46,452 nt of DNA. Source: Azolla pinnata. Taxonomy: Eukaryota > Streptophyta > Polypodiopsida > Salviniales > Salviniaceae. The notes beneath the pieces were generated by a model. The model made no database searches, was not told the DNA's origin, and saw only the letters and a program-made list of their open reading frames with translations. Position numbers and translations under genes: made by a program. The stretch lies in assembly GCA_037176905.1 (NCBI GenBank), contig JBBBWG010029255.1, forward strand, positions 1 through 46,452, read 5' to 3'. Each line of letters starts with the position of its first letter. Position 1 is the first letter of the stretch. This document shows positions 1 through 11,898 of this stretch, one piece after another.

Positions 1-2740
1 TGCGCCCTTTACCAGAAAAAACTCATAGCTCCCTTGTGCGATATTGGATTTGTGAGTTTTTTGGCTTTAATCAAAGCGCAAAAGGGCAAGCTATGCAATG
101 GGACAGAAAAGTTTTGATACTGAAACTTAGGGCGAGAGAAACCGCTGAAAAGGTGAAGATGTGTCAGAACCGAGGAAGGGACCGACCAAGACCAGGGCGG
201 ACTGCGCCCTTCACCAGAAAAAGCTCATAGCTCCCTTGTGGGATATCGAATTACCACGTTTTTTGGCTTGATCGAAGCGCAAAAGAGCAGACCATGCAAT
301 GGCATAGAAAAATTTGGATTCTGAAACTTAGGGCGAGAGAAACAGCTAAAAATGTGAAGATGTGTTAGAATTGAGGAACGGACCAACGCGGACTACGCCC
401 TTCACCGGAAAAAGCTCATAGCTCCCTCTTGCAATATCGGATTTCCGAGTTTTTTGGCTTGAGAAGGTTTGGATTTTGAATGGCAGGGCGAGAGAAACGG
501 CTGAAAAGGTGAAGATGTCTCAGAACTGAGGAAGGGACCGACCAGGACCAGGGCGGACTGCGCCCTTCACCAGAAAAAGCTCATACCTCCCTCGTGCGAT
601 ATCGGATTTCCAAGTTTTTTGGCTTGAATCGAAGCGCAAGAGAGTAAGCTACGCAATAACACAAGAAAGTTCGGATTTTGAAACTTAGGGCAAGAGAAAC
701 GACTGAAAAGGTGAAGATGTGTTTGAACTCAGGAAGGGACCGACCAGGATTGCGCCCTTCACTAGAAAAAGCTCATAGATCCGTTGTGCGATATCGGATT
801 TTGGAGTTTATTGGCTTGAATCGAAGCGCAAGAGAGCAAGCTACATAATGGCACAAGAAAGTTTGGATTTTGAAACTCAGGGCGAGAGAAATGGCTGAAA
901 AGGTGAAGATGTGTCTGAAGTGAGGAAGGGAACGCCCAGGACCACGCCCTTCACGAGAAAAAACTCATAGCTCTCACATGCCATATCAGATTTCCAAGTT
1001 TTTTGGCTTCAATCGAAGCGCAAAATGGCAAGCTACGAAATGGCACCAGAAGGTTTGGATTTTGAAACTCAGGGCGAGAGAAACGGCTGAAAAGGTGAAG
1101 ATGTGTCAGAACTGAGGAAGGGACTGACTAGGACCAAGGTGGCCTGCACCCTTCACAAGAAAAAGCTCATAGCTCCCTCGTGCGATATTGGATTTCCGAC
1201 TTTTTTGGCTTGAATCAAAGCGCAAGAGACCAAGCTATGCAATGGGACAAGAAGGTTTGGATTTTGAATGGCAGGGCGAGAGAAACGGCTGGAAAGGTGA
1301 AGATGTGTCAGAATTGAGGAAGGGACCGACCAGGACTAGGGCGGACTGTGCCCTTCACCAGAAAAAGCTCATAACTCCCTCGTGTGATATCGGATTTCCG
1401 AGTTTTTTGGCTCGAATCAAAGCGCAAGAGAATAAGCTACGGAATGGCTCAACAAAGTTTGGATTTTGAGACTCAGAGCGAGAGAAAAAACTGAAAAGGT
1501 GAAGATGTGTTAGAACTCAGGAAGGGACTGACCAGGATTGCGCCCTTCACCAGAAAAAGCTCATAGATCCCTTGTGCGATATCTGATTTTGGAGTTTTTT
1601 GGTTTGAATCGAAGCGTAAAGAGAAACTATGCAATGGCACAGAAAAGTTTGGATTCTCAAACTCAGGGCGAGAGAAACCGCTGAAAAGGTGAAGATGTGT
1701 CAAAACTGAGGAAGGGACCCATCAAAACCAGGACGGACTATGCCATTCACCAAAAAACGCTCATAGCTCCCTCGTGCGATATTGCATTTCTGAGTGTTTT
1801 GCCTTGAACCGAAGCGCAAGAGGGCAGGCTATGCAATGGCATAGAAAAGTTTGGTTTCTAAAACTCAGGGCGAGAGAAATGGCTGAAAAGGTCAAGATGT
1901 GTCAGAACTCAGGAAGGGACCGACCAAGACCAGGGCATAATGCCCCCCGTCACCAAAAAAAGCTTATAGCTCCCTCGTGCGATATCGGATTTCTGAGTGT
2001 TTTGGCTAGAATCGAAGCACCACAGAGCAAGCTATGAATGACACATAAAAGTTTGGATTCTCAAACTCAGGGCTAGAGAAACGACTGAAAATGCGAAGAT
2101 GTGTCAGAACTGAGGAACGGACCGACCAGGACCAGGGTGGACTGCACCCTTCACTAGAAAAAGCTCATAGCTCCCTCCTGCGATATCTGATTTCCGAATG
2201 TTTTTGTTTGAATCAAAGCACAAGAGAGCAAGCTATGCAATGACCTAGAAAAGTTTGAATTCTCAAACTTAGGGCGAGAGAAACAGCAGAAAAGCTGAAG
2301 ATGTGTCAGAACTGAGGAAGGGACCGACCAGCACTAGGGCGGACTGCGCCCTTCACCAGAGAAAGCTTATAGCTCCCTCGTTCGATATCGGATTTCCGAG
2401 TTTTTTGTCTTGAATTGAAGTGCAAAAGAGCAAGCTATGCAATGGCATAGAAAAGTTCAGATTCTGAAACTCAAGCCGAGAGAAACGGCTGAAAAGGTGA
2501 GGATGTGTCAGAACTGAGAAAGGGACCGACTAGGACTAGCGCCCTTCACCAGAAAACGCCCATAGCTCCCTCGTGCGATATCGGATTTCCGAGTTTTTTG
2601 GCTTGAATCGAAGCCAAGAGAGGAAGCTATGCAATGGCATAGAAAAGTTCTGATTCTGAAACTCAGGGCGAGAGAAACGGCTAAAAAGGTAAAGATGTGT
2701 CAGAATTGAGGAAGGGACCGACCAGGACCAGCGCCCTTCA
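1..2740. repeat. Satellite subfamily 1 (GGACCAGGGCGGACTGCGCCC type)
   Basis: Most monomers in the left part of the array join neighbouring units with a form of ACCAGGGCGGACTGCGCCC before the CTTCACCAGAAAAAGCTC box and are about 190-205 bp long. From about 2870 onward the junction is the shorter AGGGCGACTGCCTTCACC. The change is fairly abrupt, which suggests two separately homogenised blocks. Confidence 0.75.
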
Positions 2741-2869
2741 CCAGAAAAACCTCATAGCTCCCTCGTGCATATAGGATTTCCGAGTTTTTTGCAAAAATGC
2801 TTGGATTTGAAATTCACCGCAAGAGAAACGCCTGAAAAAGTAAAGATGTGTCAGAACTGAAGAAGGGAC

Positions 2870-4860
2870 GACTACCTTCACTAGAAAAGGTTCATAGCTC
2901 CCTCGTGCGGTATCTTGAATCGAACTGCAAGAGAGCAAGCTATGTAATGGCACAAAAAACTTTGGATTCTGAAACTCAGGGCGAGAGAAACGGCTGAAAA
3001 AGTGAAGATGTGTCGAAATTGAGGAAGGGAGTGACCAAGGCGACTGCCTTCACCAGAAAAAGCTTATAGCTCCCTTGTGCGATATCAGATTTCCGAGTTT
3101 TTTAGCTGAATTGAAGCGCAAGAGAGCAATCTATGCAATGGCACAAAAAAGTTTGGATTCTGAAACTCAAGGCAAGAGAATTGGCTTAAAAAGTAAAGAT
3201 GTGTCAAAACTACGGAAGGGACCGACCAGGGCAACTGCCTTCACCAGAAAAAGCTCATAGCTCCCTTAGGCGATACTTGAATTGAATCGCAAGAGAGATA
3301 GTTATGCAATGGCTCAAAAAAGTTTGGATTCTCAAACTCAGGCCGAGAGAAACGGCTGAAAAAGTGAAGATGTGTTAGAACTGAGGAAGGGATCGACCAG
3401 GGCGATTGCCTTCACCATAAATGGTCATAGCGCCCTCGTGCGATATCGGATTTCCAAGTATTTTAGCTTGAATGGAAGCGCAAGAGAGCAAGCTATGCAA
3501 TGGCACAACAAAGTTTGGATTCTGAAACTTAGGGCGAGAGAAACGGCTGAAAAAGTGGAGATGTGTTAGAACTGAGGAAGGGATCGTCGACCAGGGCAAC
3601 TGCCTTCACCAGAAAAAGCTCATAGCTCCCTTATAGCACATAAAAGTTTGGATTCTGAAACTCAGGGCAAGAGAAACGGTTGAGAAAGTGAAGATGTGTC
3701 AGAACTGAGGAAGGGACCGACCAGGGCGACTGCTTTTACCAGAAAACGCTCATAGCACCCTTGTGCGATATCTTGAATCGAAGTGCAAGAGAGAAAGCTA
3801 TGCAATGGCACAAAAAAGTTTGGATTCTGAAACTCAGGGCAAGAGAAACAACTGAAAAAGTGAAGATGTATAAGAACTGAGGAAGGGACCGACCAGGGCG
3901 ACTGCCTTCACCAGAAAAAGCTCATAGCTCGCTCGTGCGATATTGGATTTTCGAGTTTTTTAGCTTCAATTGAAGCGCAAGGGAGCAAGCTATGCAATGA
4001 CACAAAAAAGTTTGGATTATGAAACTCAGACCAAAAGAAAAGGCTGAAAAAGTGAAGATGTGTCAAAACTGAGGAAGAGACCAACCAGGGCGACTGCCTT
4101 CACTAGAAAAAGCTCATAGCTCCCTTGTGTGATATCGGATTTCCGAATTTTTTTTGTCTTGAATCGAAGCGCAAGAGAGTAAGTAAGCTATGTAATGGCA
4201 CAAAAAGGGTTTGGATTCTGAAATTCAGGGTGAGAGAAACGGCTGAAAAAGTGAACATGTGTTAGAACTGATGAAGGGACCGACCAGGGCGACTGCCTTT
4301 ACCAGAAAAAGCTTATAGCTCCCTTGTGCGATATCTTGAATCGAAGCGCAAGAGAGCGAGCTATGCAATGGCACAAGAAGTTTGGATTCTGAAACTCAGG
4401 GCGAGAGAAACGGCTGAGAAAGTGAAGATGTGTTAGAACTGAGGAAGGGACCGACTAGAGTGACTGCCTTCACCAGAAAAAGCTCATAGCTCCCTCATGC
4501 GATATTGGATTTCCGAGTTTTTTAGCTTGAATCGAAGCGCAAAAGAGCAAGCTATGCAATGGCACACAAAAGTTTCCATTCAGAAACTCATGGCAAGAGA
4601 AACGACTGAAAAAGTGAAGATGTGTCAGAACTGAGGAAGGCACGGACCAAGGCGATTGCCTTCACCAAAAAAAGCTCTTTGCTCCCTCGTGCGATATTGG
4701 ATTTCTGAGTTTTTTAGCTTAAATCGAAGCGCAAGAGAGCAAGCTATGAAGTAGCACAAAAAATTTTGGATTATGAAACCCAAGGCGAGACAAACAGCTG
4801 AAAAAGTTAAGAGGTATAAGAATTGAGGAAGGGACCGACCAGGCCGGCTGCCTTCACCAG
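2870..4860. repeat. Satellite subfamily 2 with alternating deleted monomers
   Basis: Junctions here read AGGGCGACTGCCTTCACC. Monomers starting near 2890, 3252, 3747 and 4309 lack the ATTTCCGAGTTTTTTGGC segment, so GATATC runs straight into TTGAATCGAA. They are interspersed with full monomers at 3063, 3423, 3919, 4107, 4482 and 4673. The monomer at 3619 carries a different, larger deletion. This is a loose higher-order pattern. Confidence 0.7.
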
Positions 4861-6700
4861 AAGTCCTGGAAAGACTTTTAAGGTTTAGGGTTTAGAGTGA
4901 CAAGTAATGTTATTGCTTAATGAATGGCTAAATTTAGGGGAAATGCTTTTGTAATAATTTCGTTTTAAAATACTTGATGAAAATAAAGGTGACATTAACA
5001 ATCTTATAATATTAAAATTACATTTCACTTTTCAGTTAATGTTTTGCTTCATTATAATATGAAGGTTTCTAGATTCAGCTAGGACTTAAAGAGTAAAATC
5101 TATCAATTAATAAAATATAATAAATATTCTTTCTTGTATATGATCGTGCTCTTTTAAATTGAAATGCATTATTAGATTATAATTTTTCACAATAAAATAC
5201 TTAGACTACCAAATTAATAAGATAAAACATGTGAAACCTGTGTCTTTTATACCTCTATCTATGCATCCAAACAACAAACGTGTAAATATGTTTTAACTTC
5301 TATTGTATCTTACTTTGTGGGCAAAGGGATCATGACGGCCTTTTGGTGCATGTAAGGAAATGGACTAGATTTATTCATACGAGAACCATTGTAATTATTT
5401 AATATTTAGTTTATTCATTAACCAATGATTTGTTTCTTTTTATATAGATTATTGATACAAATTGTTCGTGATAAGAAATTTAAGTTTTACTAATGGAATT
5501 TGAACATTTAGATGTTATAATTTACTTTGAATATGAGTTCCATTAACATCCTTAGTCTAATTGGCAAACTGAACGAGTTGAACAAGGTATTAAGAATATC
5601 TTCAAACTACCGCATTAGAAATCCCGCTAAGTGAGAACAATACATCATTCCTCTAATCTTTGAGATTAATTGTGATAATTACAAAACATAGATCCAATAG
5701 TTGTTTTCGATTTATATTAGTGTGTATTTTTCAAGTAGTGGCAAGTTGACATAACAATTGGTCAAAGAGTACACAATTCTTTTGCAAGCCATGATCCAAA
5801 TGTTATGTATTTACAAAGAAAAGTTAGGAATTGTGCACAATTTTATGATAATCATAAATGTCCTTATTCAACTAGGGTTGGCCAAAACATTTCCTTATGT
5901 GTATCTGTTGACTCTAATTAGCGATCGATATATATAATGTGTTAAATTAATTTTGTTGGGTGAAAGTTAAGGCAACACTATCGTGGTCTTAGACAAGAAG
6001 ATATTAAGTGTTGGGAGAACTTTTTGTTTACGATTTTAAATACTCATTCAAGTATATAGTTTATGATAGAGATAACAATTATAATTGAGATGTTAAACAA
6101 TCCAAATTAAAGAGGGTATGGAATTCATAGAGAGCATAGGAGTATAAGGAAGTGTCCAAGGAATAATGAGAGTTTAAGAGTCTAGGGGTATCTTAGAGTG
6201 TGAGAGAGCATAATCATAATTCAGATTAGAAGGGCCATTCAAAGTATAAATAGAGCTTGAAGATTATCCACAATATAAGAGAGCTTAAGGATTGTTTAGA
6301 GTATGAGAGAGCTTGAGGAATATACCCGAACGACGCAGATTTAGTTGTGATTATTTCTCTTCTTGTTCCTCTAAAGATAGAAAAAAAACTTCATGTGTTT
6401 GTTAAAAGTCATAATAATGATCCTCTTGTTCTCACGAGCACGGCAATCATGAAATCACCAAAACATAGACTATCATTTTGTTGGAAATTCCATGCATTTA
6501 ATTGATCTCCATGAAAACTGATTAATTGGTTTATCATAACATTAATTAGTTGGATTCTAAGCAAAAACAATGAGCTTCAATCAAAGTTTAGCTCCGACTT
6601 TCGATACAATCATCTCTTTTCGACAGTCACAATTGATTAGTCAATTTTTACAAGGTCAGTGTTTTTGCAAAAAGAGAGATTTTGTTCATGCACTAGAGAT
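4861..6700. other. AT-rich intergenic region, no gene recognised
   Basis: No open frame, RNA gene or transposon signature is convincing here. Around 6120-6330 the words GAGAGCATA, GAGAGCTTGA and GAGAGCTTAAGG recur loosely, and TATAAATAGAGC occurs near 6246. They could belong to a promoter or to an old degenerate repeat. Confidence 0.5.
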
Positions 6701-6721
6701 TAGAGATCTGTATATTCAGTG

Positions 6722-6901
6722 ATGGGCAGTATCAGCAAACAAGGAGCACGCAAACATGAATCTTCTTCTTCTTCTTCTTCTTCATTTTCTTCATTCCAAA
6801 GGATCAATGGCAGCTCGAACTGTAGCAAGTCAGGTTTCCTCTTTCAGTGGGTGGAGTCCAGTGCGGATGCAAGCTCCGGAAGCAAGGTGATTTGTAAGTA
6901 G
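6722..6901 (+). CDS. Possible 5' exon: Ser-rich N-terminus upstream of the PPR gene
   Basis: An ATG at 6722 opens a 59-codon frame with a run of eight serines, then mixed Ser/Arg/Lys residues and FLFQW. It ends at a TAG inside GTAAGTAG. A donor such as GTGATT or GTAAGT near 6888-6895 could join it to a later exon. Ser-rich, Arg-containing N-termini are typical of organelle transit peptides, and the downstream PPR exon lacks an obvious one. The match is only suggestive: the serine run comes from a CTT microsatellite, and no acceptor has been shown. Confidence 0.25.
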   Translation: MGSISKQGARKHESSSSSSSSFSSFQRINGSSNCSKSGFLFQWVESSADASSGSKVICK

Positions 6902-7434
6902 AGTGTAAGTATTACATTCCTTGTTCACTAACGCCTTGCAGATATGCCCAAAGTAATTTCTTTCTTCTGACATGGGCATGCATAAGACATTTGTTGATGG
7001 GTCGATCGATGCATTACGGATGGGCAAACACCACGATATCTCTAGGGGGTTTGGAGATTTAACTGAATGTCCACTGATTGTTTTTTGCAAAGGAAGTGTG
7101 CATTCTTGGGTTGAATTGTTCTTGCCATCCGAAAACGATCGGCTTTGGAAACCAAGTCATACTGCCGTTTGTGTATTCCTGTGTGAAGGCAATGTGTACT
7201 TGCCGGAGCTGTACTAGTCACACATGAACTGGAAACGTACATTGGAAAGTCTGAATTTAAGTGAGAAATCTACCATTTGAAGGGAGATATTAACTGATGG
7301 TTCAAGTAGTTATTCTGTAAACTGTAAAACAGATCGCTGTGTTCAGGTGAATATGAGCAGACATAATGAGGGGAGAATGTAGAGCCATTTTTCCACATGG
7401 TATAACCATGTGCATGTTTGCTAATATCAATCTT

Positions 7435-7952
7435 TGTAATCAATAGACAACATGAACATGTATGTGAATTTTCATCACGAATGGTGATCCAAATGTAAAT
7501 ACTTTTGCTGCAACTTTAGTGCTAGATCAAGAATTCCCCTATTCATATTGCATCAGTGTCCTGATACCAAATATGAGTAACGGGACAAAGAAAGGGATTA
7601 AAAAATTTAGCCATCTTGTATGGTAAACATTCAAAACGGATTCACAACTTCCCTATGAAAGGGTAGAATTGTTCAAGGTAATGGGTCAATATCTTTCCTT
7701 TGTGATCACTGGACAACATGAATATATATGTGAATATACCCATGGATAATAACTTGAATGGGAATACTTTTGCTGAAAATCTGGTGCATCATGATTTTCC
7801 TTATTTGTGTGGCATCACTGTGTTCCAATTCCAAATATGAGTGATGGGACCAGTAATGGGACATAAAAAAATTAGCGGTCATGTCTGATAAGCATCCAAA
7901 AGCGATTCGTGCCTTTCCTGTGAAGGGGTAAAATTGTGCAAAGCAATGGGAC
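7435..7952. repeat. Diverged tandem duplication, about 265-bp unit
   Basis: 7435-7690 and 7700-7952 are two related copies. Shared landmarks about 265 bp apart include GACAACATGAA, AATACTTTTGCTG, CCAAATATGAGT, GGTAAACATTCAAAA / GATAAGCATCCAAAA, and the GAAAGGGTAGAATTGT / GAAGGGGTAAAATTGT ends. The repeat lies just upstream of the PPR exon and may be part of its leader or promoter. Confidence 0.8.
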
Positions 7953-8082
7953 TGGGAAGGGTCAGACAAATCTTTGTTACAGACAGATAGATAAAGCTTT
8001 TGAATAGTCCTACACCAGGATGTAGATACCCATGTTAGACTTGTCGAAAAATTCATAAGACGGCCATTTCGCCTTGCTACAC

Positions 8083-10551
8083 ATGAAGAGGAATAAAGGT
8101 AAGTATGTCATTTCGATTGACAACGAGAGTGGAGAGTTCACTTTTGTGTCATTATTGAAGGTTTCTGCCCAGAAGAAGGATCTTGTTGAAGGCACCCGAT
8201 TACATTTGGAAGTTCAAAAAAGAGGTTTGCTTGACAAGAATTGTCACCTTGCAAGCAGTGTAATCAATATGTATGCAAAATGTGGGGCTCTCGCAAAAGC
8301 ACAAGAAGTGTTTGACGGACTTGCTCATCAAAATGTTGTCTGTTGGAATACACTGATCGCAGGATATGTGCGGCATAGGTTACTTCATGAAGCATTGCAT
8401 TATTTCGAGAAGATGCAACGAAAGGGAATCTTCCCAACTTCTGTTACCTTCATTTGCATTCTGAAAGCTTGTGGAAACATGGGAGCTATAGATAAAGGTA
8501 AAGAAATCCATGATATGATTATTGATAGAGGTTTTCTTGAGAAGGATGACATGCTTGGCACTGCTTTGGTGGACATGTATGCTAAATGTGGCATGTTCGA
8601 AAAAGCACGCCAAATTTTAGAAGAGCTTTCTGCACCGGATGTTGTTGGATGGTCTGCGCTTATTGCAGGGTATGCCCAGCAAGGACAGTGTCACGAAGCT
8701 TTGAATTGCTTGGAATCAATGCAACGTGAAGGTATCCATCCAAATGAAATTACTTTCATTTGCATCCTGAAGGCATGTGGTAACGCAGGAGCTATAGAAG
8801 AAGGTAAAAAAATTCATGAACATATTGTAAGGAGGAGTTTGCTTGCGAAGGATACTGCACTTGGCAATGCTTTGGTGGATATGTATGTCAAATGTGGTGT
8901 GCTCACGAAAGCCGAAGAAGTGTTCAAAAATCTCCATGCTCGAAATGTTGTCTCTTGGTCCACCCTGATTGTTGGCTACGCACAACAAGGGAGATGTAAG
9001 GAAGCAATGGAATGCTTTGATCGGATGCAAAGCGAGGGTCTTTCTCCAGATTCTGTTACCTTCATTTGCATCTTGAAGGCTTGTGGTGCCACAATGGATA
9101 TAGATAAGGGCAAGAAAATTCATCAACATATCATAAATAAGGGATTTCTGGAAACAGATACCATCCTAGGTTCAGCATTAGTGGATATGTATTCAAAATG
9201 TGGTGCACTTTCAAGAGCACGAGAGGTTCTTGAAAAACTTCCTGTCCGGAATGTGGTCTCTTGGTCTGCATTGATCACTGGGTATGCCCTAAAAGAGCAA
9301 GTTGATAAAGCATTGGATTGTTTGGACCGCATGCAAAGCGAGGGCATTGCACCAAACGCTGTCACCTTTATCTGCATCTTGAAGGCTTGTGCTAACACAG
9401 GTTCTGTAGAGAAAGGTAAACAAATTCATGAAAACATTTTGAGAAAGGGGTTCTTGCAGTGCGTTGCACTTGGCAATGCTTTGGTGGACATGTATGCTAG
9501 ATGTGGGATGCTGGCAGAAGCACAACAAGTGTTGGAAGATCTTCCTGCTCGAGATATTGTCTCATGGAACGTGTTGATTTCCGGCTATTTACAATGGGGA
9601 CAAGATCAAGAAGCTCTTAACTGCTTTGAGCAAGTGGAAAGTGAAGGCCTCTCCCCAGATGTTGTCACTTTCATTGGTGTGTTGAAGGCATGTGGCAGCA
9701 CGGGAGCCATCGACAAGGGCAAACAAATTCACAAACTTATTATCGATAGGAGTTTATTGCAGAGGGATATTTTGCTTGGTACTGCATTAGTGGATATGTA
9801 TGCAAAATGTGGCTTGCTTGTAAATGCAAAGGAAGTGTTGGAAGATCTTCCTATAAGGAATGCAGTCGCGTGGTCTGCATTAATTGCGGGGTATTCACAA
9901 CAACAGCAAGTTCACGACGCGTTGATCGGCTTGGAGCAGATGCAAAATGAGGGTTTTTCGCCTAACGACATTACTGTTCTATCTCTTCTTAGTGCATGTA
10001 GTCATGTGGGGCTGTTAGATGTGGCTCGATCATTGTTCAGGAATATGACTACAAACTATGGAATTACTCCGAATCTAGAGCACCATACTTGCATGGTGAT
10101 GACTTTCGGTTGCGTGGGTCACTTTGATGAAGCCGTTTCGGTGGTCAAGGCCATGCCATCAGATTATTCTGCAGTCTGGCTTGCACTGCTCGGTGCTTGT
10201 AAAAAATGGGGCAATGTGAAGCTTGGTGCACTGGCTTTTGATCAGGTCATACAGTTAGATTATACTTGTGCTGCAGCTTATGTCTTCATGGCAAATATCT
10301 TTTCGGCTGCTGGCATGAAAGAGGATGAAGAGAAGATTAAATCTATGAGGCTACAGTTTTCAACTCCGAGTAAGCTGGGTAACAGTGACTGGGTTGATGG
10401 AATGGGAAATATTCACTTGTTTTCTACCGGGGATAAGAGCCATGTCCAAAGTAAAGACATATGCGGAGAACTAAAACCTAATGCTAATGAAATGTTTGAG
10501 CAAGGATTCTCTCAAACTACTCATTTCATGTCACGAAATTTAATTGGATGA
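8083..10551 (+). CDS. PLS-class pentatricopeptide repeat protein with E-like C-terminus
   Basis: This single-exon frame of 822 codons starts at the first in-frame ATG after a stop at 8056; the TTG nine bases upstream was not used. It holds repeated units of about 100 residues, each with a (V/I)(D/N)MY(A/V/S)(K/R)CG helix (six copies), VVSWS.LI.GYAQ and VTFICILKACG. This is the P-L-S triplet layout of plant organellar PPR proteins, which bind single-stranded RNA one base per repeat and act in RNA editing, splicing or processing. The last part (AVWLALLGACKKWGN, then GNIHLFSTGDKSH) matches the E/E+ extension. The protein stops about where a DYW deaminase domain would begin and has none. No clear transit peptide is present at this start, so an upstream exon is possible. 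The RNA target cannot be read by eye. The protein may act with a separate DYW partner, or it may be a decayed DYW gene. Confidence 0.9.
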   Translation: MKRNKGKYVISIDNESGEFTFVSLLKVSAQKKDLVEGTRLHLEVQKRGLLDKNCHLASSVINMYAKCGALAKAQEVFDGLAHQNVVCWNTLIAGYVRHRLLHEALHYFEKMQRKGIFPTSVTFICILKACGNMGAIDKGKEIHDMIIDRGFLEKDDMLGTALVDMYAKCGMFEKARQILEELSAPDVVGWSALIAGYAQQGQCHEALNCLESMQREGIHPNEITFICILKACGNAGAIEEGKKIHEHIVRRSLLAKDTALGNALVDMYVKCGVLTKAEEVFKNLHARNVVSWSTLIVGYAQQGRCKEAMECFDRMQSEGLSPDSVTFICILKACGATMDIDKGKKIHQHIINKGFLETDTILGSALVDMYSKCGALSRAREVLEKLPVRNVVSWSALITGYALKEQVDKALDCLDRMQSEGIAPNAVTFICILKACANTGSVEKGKQIHENILRKGFLQCVALGNALVDMYARCGMLAEAQQVLEDLPARDIVSWNVLISGYLQWGQDQEALNCFEQVESEGLSPDVVTFIGVLKACGSTGAIDKGKQIHKLIIDRSLLQRDILLGTALVDMYAKCGLLVNAKEVLEDLPIRNAVAWSALIAGYSQQQQVHDALIGLEQMQNEGFSPNDITVLSLLSACSHVGLLDVARSLFRNMTTNYGITPNLEHHTCMVMTFGCVGHFDEAVSVVKAMPSDYSAVWLALLGACKKWGNVKLGALAFDQVIQLDYTCAAAYVFMANIFSAAGMKEDEEKIKSMRLQFSTPSKLGNSDWVDGMGNIHLFSTGDKSHVQSKDICGELKPNANEMFEQGFSQTTHFMSRNLIG

Positions 10552-11898
10552 GATGCAACATTTACATGATGAGGCGATCATTGCTTATCAACATCAGAGA
10601 AGAGATGCATTATGTGGAGAGACCTCGAGAGTCGGAAATGAACTCCTGGAGAAGAGACCCCAAATAGCTTGCGGATTGAAGCATCGTTTCTAATGATATC
10701 ATCATGTGTACAATGATCACTTGTATGTTGCAGTTATCAAGGAACGACCATGAATTTGAGCATGAAATAGGTATTGGAAATTGGGGCTGATATTATGTCA
10801 TTAGGAATAATTCATGATGATGATGAGCCCTCACTTTTCTCTCGGGGGGTTATACACAAGAAATGCATCAGTGATCTGTTCAGAAGAGTTGATTAGGCCC
10901 CCTAAGACACAATCAAATATGCAACCCATAATTTAAATTTAGGGTTGATCAAGAAAAAGATCTAGCTTCTTTGGATGATGATACAACAGGGATAAAGAGG
11001 TAGCAAGCGTAAGTTGGTTAGTACACTCGAATGCCCATTATACATTATGCCCACAATCGTTTGTACATTATAATATTCTTTTGTGGATTAAGGTTTCTTA
11101 CATGTAACCGAAATCAGTTAAAATGAATTGTTTGATTTTGTAGTTCTGGTATCTCTCCAACTGATGGCACTGCCTTGTCAGTCAATCATTTTAGTTTCTC
11201 TTTTTGATCCACTCGATTATTGCTAACGCAACACATGTGATTTTGATAAATCATTTTAGTTTCTCTTTTTGATGCACTCAATTATTGCTAACACAACACA
11301 TGTGATTTTGATAACATACATATTTAAAGCCTCAGTTTCATGAGATCTTGCTTATAATGAGCCTACATGCAATAATAACATGCTTTGGATATATCAGGAT
11401 TTTCTAAGATTGTTCTTTTGGGGTAGGCCTCTTCCATAATCATGCTTTTTGTGTTTTCGGCATTGCATTGCCATATGGTAATGACCTTAGTATGTTCCTG
11501 CAAGTTGAGATATGAAGAAGTATGAAGGGATTGTTAATTACTGAAGGATTGTATGCTCCTTAAACATCAGATTTACGCCCTAAAGAATTTGTTCAAACAA
11601 GTTCAAGGTAGTTACGAGCAGTAACAATAGATTCTGTAGTTAAAACCCAAAACACTGATTTAGACAAGAGTAAGACCAGACGAGAGAGTGCGAAATATTG
11701 TTGAGATTTTCAAAAATAAGCCATGTCATGTAAAAATAATGCCCTGGATAATTGAAGCAGCAATGTTGATTCTAGCTGGATTTAGTGGCCTCACTGTTGA
11801 TGCAGGAAATGGTCTTACCATCAACTTCTATTTTCATACATAATAGATTGTAATTTGTTACCCAGACTGTGAGATTGCATTGTTGTATTATCATCCGG
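10552..11898. other. Intergenic region between convergent genes
   Basis: This region separates the 3' ends of the PPR gene (+) and the CIP7-like gene (-) and presumably contains both 3' UTRs. Just after the PPR stop, another frame reads ALCGETSR ... IACGL, faintly like the start of a DYW domain (ALC-HSE-LAIA-GL). The likeness is weak. Apart from the 65-bp duplication listed separately I see nothing else. Confidence 0.5.
11184..11313. repeat. 65-bp perfect-length tandem duplication
   Basis: 11184-11248 and 11249-11313 are adjacent 65-bp copies that differ at three positions. Each starts AATCATTTTAGTTTC and ends CACATGTGATTTTGATA. The high identity implies a recent duplication. Confidence 0.95.

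Larger units (their letters stand above)
1..4860. repeat. Tandem satellite array, about 26 monomers of about 187 bp
   Basis: The motif CTCATAGCTCCC recurs at about 21, 222, 413, 576, 768, 961, 1167, 1367, 1558, 1759, 1959, 2164, 2364, 2547, 2750, 2890, 3063, 3252, 3423, 3619, 3747, 3919, 4107, 4309, 4482 and 4673. Spacing is 128-206 bp, mostly 170-205. Each monomer contains, in order, the CTCATAGCTCCC box, GATATCGGATTTCCGAG, GAATCGAAGCGCAAGAGAG, AGTTTGGATTCTGAAACTC, GCGAGAGAAACGGCTG and GAGGAAGGGACCGACCAG. Short open frames inside it are by-products of the repeat and differ between monomers. The array starts before the window and ends at about 4860. Confidence 0.95.

Noticed and set aside
1..3600. 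Several open frames of 60-93 codons in the left array, some repeating similar peptides
   Set aside because: They arise from the satellite, differ from monomer to monomer, occur on both strands and have no codon bias or known domain.
1..4860. CRISPR-like or centromeric array
   Set aside because: Monomers follow one another with no unique spacers, so it is not a CRISPR. The length of about 180-190 bp suits a centromeric satellite, but nothing in the sequence shows centromere function.
6246..6258. TATAAATAGAGC as the promoter of the PPR gene
   Set aside because: It is 1.8 kb from the PPR start in AT-rich DNA, with nothing to tie it to a transcript.
8380..9528. Open frames on the minus strand opposite the PPR gene
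   Set aside because: They are antisense shadows of the repeated PPR codons; the plus-strand frame carries clear PPR motifs.
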